NCBI GenBank assembly: GCA_024403935.1
Contig: JAKSQV010000013.1
Location: 1 to 38,201 of the forward strand
Length of the DNA stretch: 38,201 nucleotides
DNA from: Ruminococcus sp.
GTDB lineage: Bacteria; Bacillota; Clostridia; Oscillospirales; Ruminococcaceae
Reading direction: 5' to 3'
The notes under the pieces are model-generated. The model ran no database searches. It saw only the letters and a program-made list of their open reading frames with translations, and was not told the origin of the DNA. Both the position numbers and the translations under genes were made by a program. Position 1 is the stretch's first letter. Every line of letters starts with the position of its first letter. Of this stretch, positions 1 through 7,531 are shown piece after piece.

Positions 1-177
1 GGCGGAGATGCTGATGCTCTCGCAAACATACTCGCCCTTGAACACCCGTATGTGGACTTCTGCGACGATGATACAGTCCTCTGCTTCGACGTAAGCACCT
101 CAGACGGATATATGAAGGCTCCTGCCCACGCCGAGCTGTTCGGAGATATTTTCGAGATAACAGGCTGGGCTGAATAA
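1..177 (+). CDS. C-terminal fragment of an unrecognised protein
   Basis: An open frame runs from base 1 to a TAA at 175-177 and gives 58 residues ending in ITGWAE. The start lies outside the window. The fragment is acidic, with a DDD run near residue 23, has no membrane segment or signal, and uses codons like the genes that follow. I do not recognise the family. It lies 49 bases upstream of thrS on the same strand with no terminator between them, so the two may be co-transcribed. Confidence 0.6.
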   Translation, partial: GGDADALANILALEHPYVDFCDDDTVLCFDVSTSDGYMKAPAHAELFGDIFEITGWAE

Positions 178-226
178 AGCAGATGTAAGCATTTCCAAAA
201 GTTTATTATTTTAAGGAGAGATCATC

Positions 227-2167
227 ATGATAAAATTAACACTGAAAGACGGAAGTATCCGCGAGATCGAATCCGCACAGTCTGCGGCTGAGATCGTAAA
301 AGGCATCGGCATGGGACTTTTCAAGGCTGCCTGCTGCGTAAAGATCAACGGAGAGGTCAAGGACCTCCGCACCGTTATCGACAGCGACTGCACCTTTGAG
401 GTCTGCACATTTGATGTCCTTGACGGCAAAAAGACCTTCTGGCACACAGCCTCACATATCCTTGCTCAGGCTGTAAAGCGTCTGTATCCTGCCACAAAGC
501 TCGCTATCGGTCCTGCTATCGATAACGGCTTCTACTATGACTTTGACCTTGAAAAGCCCTTCACCCCCGAGGAGCTTGAAAAGATCGAGGCTGAAATGAA
601 GAATATCGTCAAGGAGGGACTTGCTCTCGAACAGTTCGAGCTCTCCCCTGCTGACGCTATCGCTAAGCTCAAGGAAATGGACGAGCCATACAAGGTCGAG
701 CTCTGCGAGGAGCACGCTGATAAGGGCGAGCCCATCTCGTTCTACAAGCAGGGCGAATTCACCGACCTCTGTGCAGGTCCTCACCTCATGGATACCTCTG
801 CTGTAAAGGCATTCAAGCTCATCTCCTGCACAGGTGCTTACTGGAGAGGCAATGAGAATAACAAGATGCTCAGCCGTGTTTATGCTATCGCATTCCCGAA
901 GTCCTCACAGCTTGACGAGTACCTCAAAATGATCGAGGAGGCTAAGCTCCGCGACCACAAGAAGCTCGGCAAGGAACTGGGACTCTTCATGTTCGACCAC
1001 ACTGCTCCCGGTATGCCCTACTGGCTCCCGAGAGGCTGGAAGCTCTTCAATGCCCTTCTCGACTACTGGAGAGGCGTTCACGAGGATCACAGCTATACTG
1101 AGATCTCCGGCCCTGTCCTCTCAAAGAAGGAGCTCTGGGTAACATCAGGTCACTGGGATCACTATCAGGACGGTATGTTCGTTATCCCCGCTGAGGACGA
1201 CAACGAGGTATACTGCGCTAAGCCCATGAACTGCCCGAACGCCATAAAGGTCTACATGAACAAACAGCGTTCATATAAGGAGCTTCCTATTAAGTTCAAT
1301 CAGGTCGATGTAATCCACCGCAAGGAGAAGTCCGGCGAGCTCAACGGTCTGTTCCGCGTTCAGCAGTTCAGACAGGACGATGCTCATATCCTCGTTACAG
1401 AGGAGCAGATCGCATCCGAAATAAACGACATCATGGACATTGCTACCGAGATGTACAACACCTTCGGTCTCAGCTACAAGGCTGAGCTCTCCACTCGCCC
1501 CGATGACTACATGGGCGATATAAACGTCTGGAACAAGGCAGAGGCTGACCTCAAGGCTATCCTTGAAGAAAAGTACGGTCCCGACGGATACGAGCTCAAC
1601 GAAGGCGACGGCGCATTCTACGGTCCGAAGATCGACCTCAAGATGAAGGACGCTATCGGACGTGAGTGGCAGATGGGTACTATCCAGCTCGACTTCCAGC
1701 TTCCGCTCAACTTCAAGATGAAGTACATCGCTTCCGACGGCTCAGAAAAGCAGCCTGTAATGATCCACCGCGCTATATTCGGCTCGTTTGAAAGATTCAT
1801 CGGCATCATCACCGAGAACTTCAAGGGTGCATTCCCGTTCTGGCTCTCGCCTATGCAGGTCGGCATCGTGCCCATCCGCACAGAGCACAATGAGTACGCT
1901 CAGAAGGTAGCTGCTCTCCTCAAGAAGAACCGCATCCGTGCAGAGGTCGATTACACCGACGACAACATGAAGAACAAGATCAAGAAGTTCAAGGACTTCA
2001 AGGATCCCTATGTTGTCATCATCGGCGACAGCGAAGCTGCTAACGAGCAGGTATCCATCAACATCAGAGGAAACAAGCAGCTCAAGAACGTGCCTCTTGA
2101 GAAATTCATCGAGATGTGCAGAACGATGAACGAGGAGCACTCTCTTGATATTATTGACACGCTGTAA
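227..2167 (+). CDS. thrS: Threonine--tRNA ligase (ThrRS)
   Basis: Cytoplasmic class II synthetase that charges tRNA-Thr. The 646 residues match the usual full length. An N-terminal TGS domain spans about 1-62. The editing domain carries the HxxxH pair H73/H77 and the CxxxH pair C182/H186, which remove mischarged serine. The catalytic core has motif 2 around FRVQQFRQDD, and the zinc/threonine ligands are C336, H387 and H514. Motif 3 follows at MIHRAIFGSFERF. The anticodon-binding domain fills about 545-640. The ATG at 227 follows AAGGAG at 213-218. No T-box leader is visible, since the preceding gene ends only 49 bases upstream. A strong shared terminator follows. Confidence 0.97.
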   Translation: MIKLTLKDGSIREIESAQSAAEIVKGIGMGLFKAACCVKINGEVKDLRTVIDSDCTFEVCTFDVLDGKKTFWHTASHILAQAVKRLYPATKLAIGPAIDNGFYYDFDLEKPFTPEELEKIEAEMKNIVKEGLALEQFELSPADAIAKLKEMDEPYKVELCEEHADKGEPISFYKQGEFTDLCAGPHLMDTSAVKAFKLISCTGAYWRGNENNKMLSRVYAIAFPKSSQLDEYLKMIEEAKLRDHKKLGKELGLFMFDHTAPGMPYWLPRGWKLFNALLDYWRGVHEDHSYTEISGPVLSKKELWVTSGHWDHYQDGMFVIPAEDDNEVYCAKPMNCPNAIKVYMNKQRSYKELPIKFNQVDVIHRKEKSGELNGLFRVQQFRQDDAHILVTEEQIASEINDIMDIATEMYNTFGLSYKAELSTRPDDYMGDINVWNKAEADLKAILEEKYGPDGYELNEGDGAFYGPKIDLKMKDAIGREWQMGTIQLDFQLPLNFKMKYIASDGSEKQPVMIHRAIFGSFERFIGIITENFKGAFPFWLSPMQVGIVPIRTEHNEYAQKVAALLKKNRIRAEVDYTDDNMKNKIKKFKDFKDPYVVIIGDSEAANEQVSINIRGNKQLKNVPLEKFIEMCRTMNEEHSLDIIDTL

Positions 2168-2193
2168 ACACTGAAAACATACAGTAACAGAAA

Positions 2194-2225
2194 AGCTGTC
2201 AGGTCAATGACCTGACAGCTTTTTT
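2194..2225. terminator. Bidirectional intrinsic terminator between thrS and the GDPD gene
   Basis: A near-perfect inverted repeat, AGCTGTCAGGT with a five-base loop and its complement, spans 2194-2220. It is followed by T5 on the plus strand and preceded by A residues that give a U-tract on the minus strand. It lies between the convergent thrS and phosphodiesterase genes and touches the latter's stop codon, so it should stop both transcripts. Confidence 0.9.
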
Positions 2226-4048
2226 CAGTATGAACCGAATATCGCTTTCAGAACCGTCAGCACTTTCTCGCCCGTAGTGGTAGTATATATCACCTCAGAA
2301 GCGCGTTCGGGACAGTTGGTTATTATATTGTCTACTCCGAGAGACATCATTTTCTGCATCTCGCTCCTGTCATCGACCGTCCACACGAATATCCGCTTTC
2401 CGTTCTGGTGGGCATTGTTCACGACTGCCGCATTGACAAGAAGATGATTCATGCTCAGTGCGTCGATATACTGAAGCTGTGCAAATGCCGCTGTTGTGGC
2501 AACGTTCGCAATAAGTCCCGTCTTGATGTTCGGATCGAGCTGCTTCACCTTTTTTAGTGCCGTGTATGAGAACGATGTAATATAGCAGGAGTCCTCAAGC
2601 CCGTACTCCTTTATGGTCTCCACCGTCTTTTCGACCGTGAGATTTGTGTTTCCGTGATCCTTTATCTCAACATTGTACAGCTTCCCGTCACCCACAAGAT
2701 CAAACACATCTGCAAGCAGAGGTATCCGCGCATCGGGGAAATCAGCTTCGTTCAGGTTCTTGCTCACAACATTGAGCTGCATGAGCTCGTCATAATCGAA
2801 GTCGCTCAGCTTGCCCTTGCCGCGGGTAGCGCGGTCAAGCTTTTCATCGTGGAACACCACAAGCTGTTCATCCTTTGTGAGCTGGACATCGAGCTCGATA
2901 TAGTCCGTGTTGCTCTCAAGCGCCTTCTCAAAGGCATAAAGCGTGTTTTCAGGTGCATCGTGCGAGCATCCGCGGTGAGCTGTGACCTGTGTCCGCGTGA
3001 TTATACCGACGTTGAGGTTGATGTTGCCCTTGTGCAGTGCGCTGAAGTAGGAATAGTTGAGAACGATGCCTGCAAGAATGACCGAGGTGTACATAAAAGC
3101 TCTCACTGCCGTGCTTCGCTTGTGTGCTCCGCGTGTGGGGAGAGTGATCTTTGTATCCTCAGGTATCTCTGCAAAGAATCTGCCTGTCAGCCAGCACATC
3201 GCCATCGGAGAGGATATGAACGCGGCTATGGCAGCAAATATCTCGCCCTCGTATTTCAGCACCTTCAATGATGTGACCAGCACCTTGTTCGTGCTTGTAA
3301 ATCCCTTTATAAATACCAGCACGGCAATGCTTACCGCAAATGTTATCACAGCTATGGCTGCTATTATGAACAGCGTCCACAGTGCAAGAGAAAGTGTGTA
3401 TTTCAGCCTTTTACCGATAATGAGTCTGCAGCTCTCCTTGACGCTGTCATACATCGGCTTGTCCGTGAGAACAAGGAAGTGCAGGCTGAAGCTGCGTGTG
3501 ACAATGACAAAGGCAAACACCACCTGAATACAAATGTATATGACAAGTGCGGCGTGAGTGTTCACCGAACGGAACGCATCACGCAGTATCGGCAGTATCG
3601 GCGTGAGAAATACGCCTGAAGAAATGGTGTACTGTGCGATCGGCATATACACCATGAACGTCAGGAAGCACAGCAGACCCTTTCCGCGGAAAGCCTTCCT
3701 GAACGCGAAAAATCCCGTGCGGAACATTCCCAGAACAGTCAGCCGCTCTCCCTTCCAGCAGCATGAATAGCACGCCGCAAGTCCTGACAGCTCCGTGAAA
3801 GAAAACAACGCCGTGACAAAAAGTATCAGCACCAGCGCAACAATGGTCGCAGGATTCCTGAGATATATCCACACCTTCTCATCCGAGAGGTAGCGTACGT
3901 TTGATATCTTCATAGTCAGCTTCAGCAGAAGCATGAGAAGCGGTGCTCCGACAGAGAGGAGCATCAGCTTAAAGATCAGCTCGTACAGCAGTACATCAGG
4001 CAATGCTCTCAGGAACACTCCGATGGATCTAAAAAAATTCTTTTTCAT
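2225..4048 (-). CDS. Membrane-fused glycerophosphodiester phosphodiesterase
   Basis: 607 residues in two parts. Residues 1 to about 345 hold several hydrophobic helices (for example near 20-45, 67-85, 120-150, 165-185, 215-250 and 318-336), as in the GDPD-associated membrane domain of Firmicutes. Residues about 355-600 form a GDPD TIM barrel with H358-R359-G360, E367, the metal-binding ELDVQ at 385-389, and H400-D401. The family hydrolyses glycerophosphodiesters to glycerol-3-phosphate and an alcohol. Substrates here may be deacylated lipids or teichoic-acid units (inference). The ATG lacks a strong ribosome-binding site. A promoter is visible at 4120-4148. Lone gene facing thrS. Confidence 0.93.
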   Translation of the reverse strand: MKKNFFRSIGVFLRALPDVLLYELIFKLMLLSVGAPLLMLLLKLTMKISNVRYLSDEKVWIYLRNPATIVALVLILFVTALFSFTELSGLAACYSCCWKGERLTVLGMFRTGFFAFRKAFRGKGLLCFLTFMVYMPIAQYTISSGVFLTPILPILRDAFRSVNTHAALVIYICIQVVFAFVIVTRSFSLHFLVLTDKPMYDSVKESCRLIIGKRLKYTLSLALWTLFIIAAIAVITFAVSIAVLVFIKGFTSTNKVLVTSLKVLKYEGEIFAAIAAFISSPMAMCWLTGRFFAEIPEDTKITLPTRGAHKRSTAVRAFMYTSVILAGIVLNYSYFSALHKGNINLNVGIITRTQVTAHRGCSHDAPENTLYAFEKALESNTDYIELDVQLTKDEQLVVFHDEKLDRATRGKGKLSDFDYDELMQLNVVSKNLNEADFPDARIPLLADVFDLVGDGKLYNVEIKDHGNTNLTVEKTVETIKEYGLEDSCYITSFSYTALKKVKQLDPNIKTGLIANVATTAAFAQLQYIDALSMNHLLVNAAVVNNAHQNGKRIFVWTVDDRSEMQKMMSLGVDNIITNCPERASEVIYTTTTGEKVLTVLKAIFGSY

Positions 4049-4119
4049 TCCGATTATTTTACCCGTTAGTGTTTTCCGGAAGGGAGCATATCCCGTCCGG
4101 TGCAGTACAGAAAATCTGC

Positions 4120-4148
4120 ATGATATACCCTTATTAATGTCTGCTCAA
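4120..4148 (-). promoter_or_regulatory. Predicted promoter of the GDPD gene
   Basis: On the minus strand, TTGAGC (4143-4148) and TATCAT (4120-4125) are exactly 17 bases apart and lie about 70 bases upstream of the start codon. The -35 box sits directly beyond the terminator-like hairpin at 4150-4194. The gene can therefore be transcribed independently of the upstream promoter at 4327-4355. Confidence 0.6.
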
Positions 4149-4320
4149 TAACAAAAAATCGGCTTTATTCAGCTTTTTAAGCCAATTTTTTGTTTGCCAT
4201 TCAAGGCAAAATGAGTTTGACTTCAAGAAATGTAATGCGCAAATACACAATAGTATTAAGAATCTGCGCTCCCCGTACTGTGTTCGGGGCAATAACCGCC
4301 ATACGGCGATTATTGAGGAT
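4148..4320 (-). ncRNA. Candidate small structured RNA (about 170 nt)
   Basis: A consensus promoter would start a transcript near 4320. The RNA would fold into successive hairpins: 4291-4314 (10-bp stem, loop GTAT), 4271-4289 (CCCCG/CGGGG), 4237-4269 (outer GCGCA/TGCGC and an inner AATAC/GTATT) and 4193-4210 (TTTGCC/GGCAAA). It would end at a 16-bp terminator hairpin, 4150-4194. No reading frame here has a ribosome-binding site. I do not recognise a known family: it lacks the SRP, 6S closing-stem, T-box and tmRNA signatures I would look for. It could instead be a structured, attenuated leader of the GDPD gene. Function unknown. Confidence 0.5.
4150..4194. terminator. Intrinsic terminator of the candidate small RNA
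   Basis: The arms 4150-4165 and 4179-4194 form a 16-bp stem with a single G-T wobble around a 13-base loop. A-rich and T-rich outer arms give a U-rich 3' side in both directions. On the minus strand it lies between the promoter at 4327-4355 and the GDPD promoter, so it would end a short RNA or attenuate readthrough. Confidence 0.7.
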
Positions 4321-4326
4321 ACATTT

Positions 4327-4355
4327 ATTATATAGCTTTGCTCCTCTGTTGTCAA
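4327..4355 (-). promoter_or_regulatory. Consensus sigma-A promoter driving the candidate small RNA
   Basis: The minus strand has TTGACA (4350-4355), exactly 17 bases, then TATAAT (4327-4332): both hexamers are perfect. No start codon with a ribosome-binding site follows within about 250 bases. This is why the downstream segment is called as RNA rather than as a gene leader. Confidence 0.75.
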
Positions 4356-4373
4356 CAAGAAACAGCCAATGCA

Positions 4374-4398
4374 TAAAAAAGGAAGCCGCACCTGCGGC
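4374..4398 (-). terminator. Intrinsic terminator within the glgP-GDPD intergenic region
   Basis: The hairpin GCCGCA-GG-TGCGGC (4385-4398) is followed on the minus strand by TTCC and a run of Ts. It lies well past the glgP terminator and just before the promoter at 4327-4355. It therefore marks the end of some other minus-strand RNA. A 29-base hairpin at 4415-4443 lies immediately upstream of it. Confidence 0.65.
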
Positions 4399-4608
4399 AT
4401 CGTGCAAACAAGAGGCAAAGAGCCGTTCGGAACAGATCTTTGCGTCCTGCTTACCGTTTTTCCGTCAGGTACAGCATCAGAAAAAAACAATATAGAAGGG
4501 GAATTGGGGGATCGTATGATCCACTAATAATATACATAATGAAACTTAAAATAGACTTAAATCTGACGCATCCCAAATGATCGGGACTTCCGTCTGCTGT
4601 ACGGGAAC
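4399..4608. other. Gene-free stretch with a strong hairpin
   Basis: No coding frame here has a plausible start. The notable structure is a hairpin at 4415-4443: GCAAAGA pairs with TCTTTGC, and an inner CTGTT pairs with AACGG around a CCG loop. On the minus strand it is preceded by CCTG...CAGG arms and followed by the terminator at 4374-4398. A small inverted repeat GGATC-GTAT-GATCC lies near 4508-4521. No clear promoter was found for a transcript across this stretch. Confidence 0.4.
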
Positions 4609-4648
4609 TGAAAAAGGACTATCGGAGGATGTGTTCCCGATAGTCCTT
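4609..4648 (-). terminator. Intrinsic terminator of glgP
   Basis: The arms AAGGACTATCGG (4614-4625) and CCGATAGTCCTT (4637-4648) are a perfect 12-bp inverted repeat around an 11-base loop. On the minus strand a T-tract follows (4609-4615). It lies 8 bases after the glgP stop codon. Confidence 0.9.
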
Positions 4649-4655
4649 CTGCTTT

Positions 4656-7061
4656 TTATCTGAGGTGCCAGATGTTGTCTGCGTACTCAGTGACCGCACG
4701 GTCAGCGGAGAATATTCCCGCACCTGCGATGTTGTTGAGTGACATTTTTGCCCACTTGCGCTTGTTGTTGTAGCACTCGGTGATATATGCCTGTGCTTTT
4801 CTGTAACTGTCAAAGTCAGCGAGCACCATATACGGATCGCGCAGACGGAGCGAATCGGCAACGTCCACGAATGTGCATCCGTTGATGCCGTGATACATAC
4901 GCTCTATCGCCTCGTTTATCCTGCCATCGTTCTTGAAGAAGTGCTGCGGCTCGTAGCCCCTCTCTCTGAGTGCGTTGACCTCGGGAGTCGTCATGCCGAA
5001 GATAACGATGTTATCGTCGCCTGCTGCCTGCTTTATCTCGATATTTGCACCGTCGAGAGTGCCGAGGGTAACTGCTCCGTTGAGCATGAGCTTCATATTG
5101 CCTGTTCCCGAAGCCTCTGTACCTGCAAGCGAGATCTGTTCGGATATATCAGCGGCAGGCATAAGGCGTTCCGACATGGTAACGCAGTAATTCTCGAGGA
5201 AGATGACCTGAAGCTTTCCGGCGATATTCGGATTCTTCCTTATCTCCTCCGAAATTGCCCAGATGAGCTTGATTATCTGCTTTGCAAGATAGTAGCCCGG
5301 AGCAGCCTTTGCCGCAAAGATATAAGTCTTGGGAGTGAACGGAGCGTCGGGGTTGTTGAGCAGATATGCATAATCAGCAAGTATATTCATAACGTTGAGG
5401 TGCTGTCTCTTGTACTCGTGGAGACGCTTGACCTGAACGTCAAAGATGCTGTCGGTATTGACGATTATTCCGCTGTTCTTCTTGACATACTTCGCAAAGC
5501 TCTCCTTTGCCTGCTTCTTTACAGCGAGAAGCCTGTTGAGAACTTCCTTGTCATCCTGATACTTGCGGAATCCCTCAAGCTCTACGGCATTTTTCATGAA
5601 CTTGGGACCGATAGTCTCGCGGAGGAGCTTGGTGAGTCCGGGGTTGGACTGGAGCAGCCAGCGTCTGTATGCAATGCCGTTGGTGACATTCTTGAACTTC
5701 TCGGGAGTGTTCTCGTACTCATCGCGGAACACGGACTCCTTGATTATCTCTGAATGAAGCTTGGATACGCCGTTTACGCTGTGTGAAGCAACAACGCAGA
5801 GAGTTGCCATGTGGACCATGTTGTCCTTGATGATGGACATACGTGTGGTTTTTGCACTGTCACCGCCGTTGTGCTCCATGAGTGAGCGGCAGTAGCGGTT
5901 GTTTATCTCAACGATGATGGAGAAGATTCTCGGAACGATCTTCTTTATGAGGTTCATATCCCACTTTTCAAGAGCCTCTGCCATTACTGTGTGGTTTGTG
6001 TATGCAAAGGTCCTTGTAACGATATTCCATGCCTGATCCCAGCCGTAGCCGCAGTCATCAAGGAGGACTCTCATAAGCTCGGGGATAGCAAGTGTCGGGT
6101 GAGTGTCATTTATGTGGATAGCTACCTTTTCAGCGAGGTTTTCAAGTGTGCCGTATACTGTCATGTGATTATTGACGATGTCTCCTATCGCAGCCGCACA
6201 GAGGAAATACTGCTGTCTCAGGCGGAGGCTCTTGCCCTCGATGTGGTTATCGTTGGGGTAGAGTATCTTCGAGATAGCGTTTGCGATGGAATTCTGGGCA
6301 AGAGCACTTGCATAATCGCCCTTGTTGAACATCTTCATATCAAAGTTCGGAGCCTTTGCCGACCACAGACGAAGCACGGACACGCCTTCTCCGCCGCAGC
6401 CCGACACATACATATCGTAAGGTGTGGCAACGACTGTATTACAGTTGACGTGCGAGATATAGTGATACTGATTGTCCCAGTACTCCTGAAGTTCGCCGTC
6501 AAAGTAAACATCTATCGAAAGCTCCGGTCTTGGCACGAGCCACACGCTTCCGCCGGGAAGCCAGTTGTCAGGAAGCTCTGTCTGCCAGCCGTCCTCAAGC
6601 TTCTGCTGGAAAATACCGTATTCATAGCATATCGAATGTCCCATTGCAGGGAATCCGGTGGTTGCAAGTGCATCGAGATAGCACGCCGCAAGTCTGCCGA
6701 GGCCGCCGTTTCCGAGACCTGCATCAGGCTCGCACTCATACACCTTGTCAAGGTTGATTGTATGCTCCTTGAGCATCGCGCGTACTTCATCGGCTACTTC
6801 AAGATTGAAAAGATTTGCCTTGAGCGAACGTCCCATAAGGAATTCCATCGAGAGGTAGTATATCTGCTTTCCGCCTGCGGAATGGGTGCGGTTCACGAAG
6901 CTCTGTCTCTTTGCCGCAAGCTCCTTTACAATGATAGAGGAAAGTACCTGATATACCTGCTTATCCGATGCCCCCTCAGGAGTCACATTGTAGAGTGCCT
7001 GAAGCTGCTTGGGAAACTCCCGCTTGATGTGTTCAAAAAGCGGATTGGTTTTCTTTGCCAT
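4656..7061 (-). CDS. glgP: Glycogen/starch/maltodextrin phosphorylase
   Basis: GT35 enzyme that releases glucose-1-phosphate from alpha-1,4-glucans using pyridoxal phosphate, in the cytoplasm. 801 residues from the chosen start is normal for bacterial enzymes. The PLP-binding signature EASGTGNMK is near the C-terminal end (Lys about 657), and the conserved blocks NGGLGRLAACYLD, IHINDTHPTLAIPE and KRLHEYKRQHLN are all present. The frame extends upstream to an ATG at 7082. The ATG at 7061 is preferred because GGAG (7069-7072) sits 7 bases before it, while the upstream ATG has no ribosome-binding site. Single-gene unit with its own promoter and terminator. Confidence 0.97.
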   Translation of the reverse strand: MAKKTNPLFEHIKREFPKQLQALYNVTPEGASDKQVYQVLSSIIVKELAAKRQSFVNRTHSAGGKQIYYLSMEFLMGRSLKANLFNLEVADEVRAMLKEHTINLDKVYECEPDAGLGNGGLGRLAACYLDALATTGFPAMGHSICYEYGIFQQKLEDGWQTELPDNWLPGGSVWLVPRPELSIDVYFDGELQEYWDNQYHYISHVNCNTVVATPYDMYVSGCGGEGVSVLRLWSAKAPNFDMKMFNKGDYASALAQNSIANAISKILYPNDNHIEGKSLRLRQQYFLCAAAIGDIVNNHMTVYGTLENLAEKVAIHINDTHPTLAIPELMRVLLDDCGYGWDQAWNIVTRTFAYTNHTVMAEALEKWDMNLIKKIVPRIFSIIVEINNRYCRSLMEHNGGDSAKTTRMSIIKDNMVHMATLCVVASHSVNGVSKLHSEIIKESVFRDEYENTPEKFKNVTNGIAYRRWLLQSNPGLTKLLRETIGPKFMKNAVELEGFRKYQDDKEVLNRLLAVKKQAKESFAKYVKKNSGIIVNTDSIFDVQVKRLHEYKRQHLNVMNILADYAYLLNNPDAPFTPKTYIFAAKAAPGYYLAKQIIKLIWAISEEIRKNPNIAGKLQVIFLENYCVTMSERLMPAADISEQISLAGTEASGTGNMKLMLNGAVTLGTLDGANIEIKQAAGDDNIVIFGMTTPEVNALRERGYEPQHFFKNDGRINEAIERMYHGINGCTFVDVADSLRLRDPYMVLADFDSYRKAQAYITECYNNKRKWAKMSLNNIAGAGIFSADRAVTEYADNIWHLR

Positions 7062-7180
7062 ATTAAATCTCCGTTCTGTCATAAGTGATATTAATATTAC
7101 CGCTTGTATAAGTTTTATCCCTCGTAAAAATGCCGAATTGCCGAATTATCGTTGCTGCGATTACAAGCAGTATATAAGAT

Positions 7181-7209
7181 ATTGTACCACTTTTTATCGG
7201 TATTTTCAA
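7181..7209 (-). promoter_or_regulatory. Predicted glgP promoter
   Basis: The minus strand carries TTGAAA (7204-7209), a 17-base spacer ending in TGG (extended -10) and TACAAT (7181-7186). The implied 5' leader to the ATG at 7061 is about 110 bases, with no clear regulatory fold noticed. Confidence 0.75.
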
Positions 7210-7431
7210 CTGTATAATTCAACAAATTTTTATCAACCTGTTTTCTATTTTGCTGAAAACCGTTGTGATTTGCGCTTCCGTACAGAACAAATCAATGATT
7301 TTCTTTGTGCAGTATGGTCAAAGCAGAAGCTGCCAAACGGCTCGGTTTGTGCATATATATTGCAAAATCGCCGCTCTGACACTGCATAAATATATTTAAA
7401 AAATAAAACTTGCAAAAACAGTAAAAAACAT

Positions 7432-7460
7432 TTGAAATTCTGCGGAATATGTGATATAAT
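7432..7460 (+). promoter_or_regulatory. Predicted promoter of the signal-peptidase-like gene
   Basis: TTGAAA (7432-7437), a 17-base spacer ending in TGA and TATAAT (7455-7460). The start codon is at 7532, with AGAGGA about 11 bases before it. Between this and the divergent glgP promoter (7210-7431) is an AT-rich stretch in which I see no supported gene. Confidence 0.8.
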
Positions 7461-7531
7461 ATATTTACTTGGATTTTTCCTCATGTAATTGTGTAGCAAC
7501 AAAACAAACCAAAGAGAGGATATGATACACT

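Noticed and set aside
178-226. T-box riboswitch upstream of thrS
   Set aside because: Only 49 bases separate thrS from the preceding stop codon, too short for a T-box leader, and no T-box sequence is present.
4400-4460. c-di-GMP-I riboswitch suggested by GGACGCAAAG on the minus strand
   Set aside because: The tetraloop-receptor partner, the GCAAACC strand and the second conserved helix are not evident, and the bases after CAAAG are instead locked in a perfect hairpin. Only a covariance-model scan could revive it.
4134-4495. Open frames of 118 (minus) and 101 (plus) codons in the glgP-GDPD gap
   Set aside because: The minus frame runs through a promoter and two terminator-like hairpins and has no ribosome-binding site. 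The plus frame is its shadow. A structured RNA explains the region better.
4890-7088. Two long plus-strand frames (287 and 365 codons) opposite glgP
   Set aside because: They mirror glycogen phosphorylase codons. Both lack start signals and recognisable domains.
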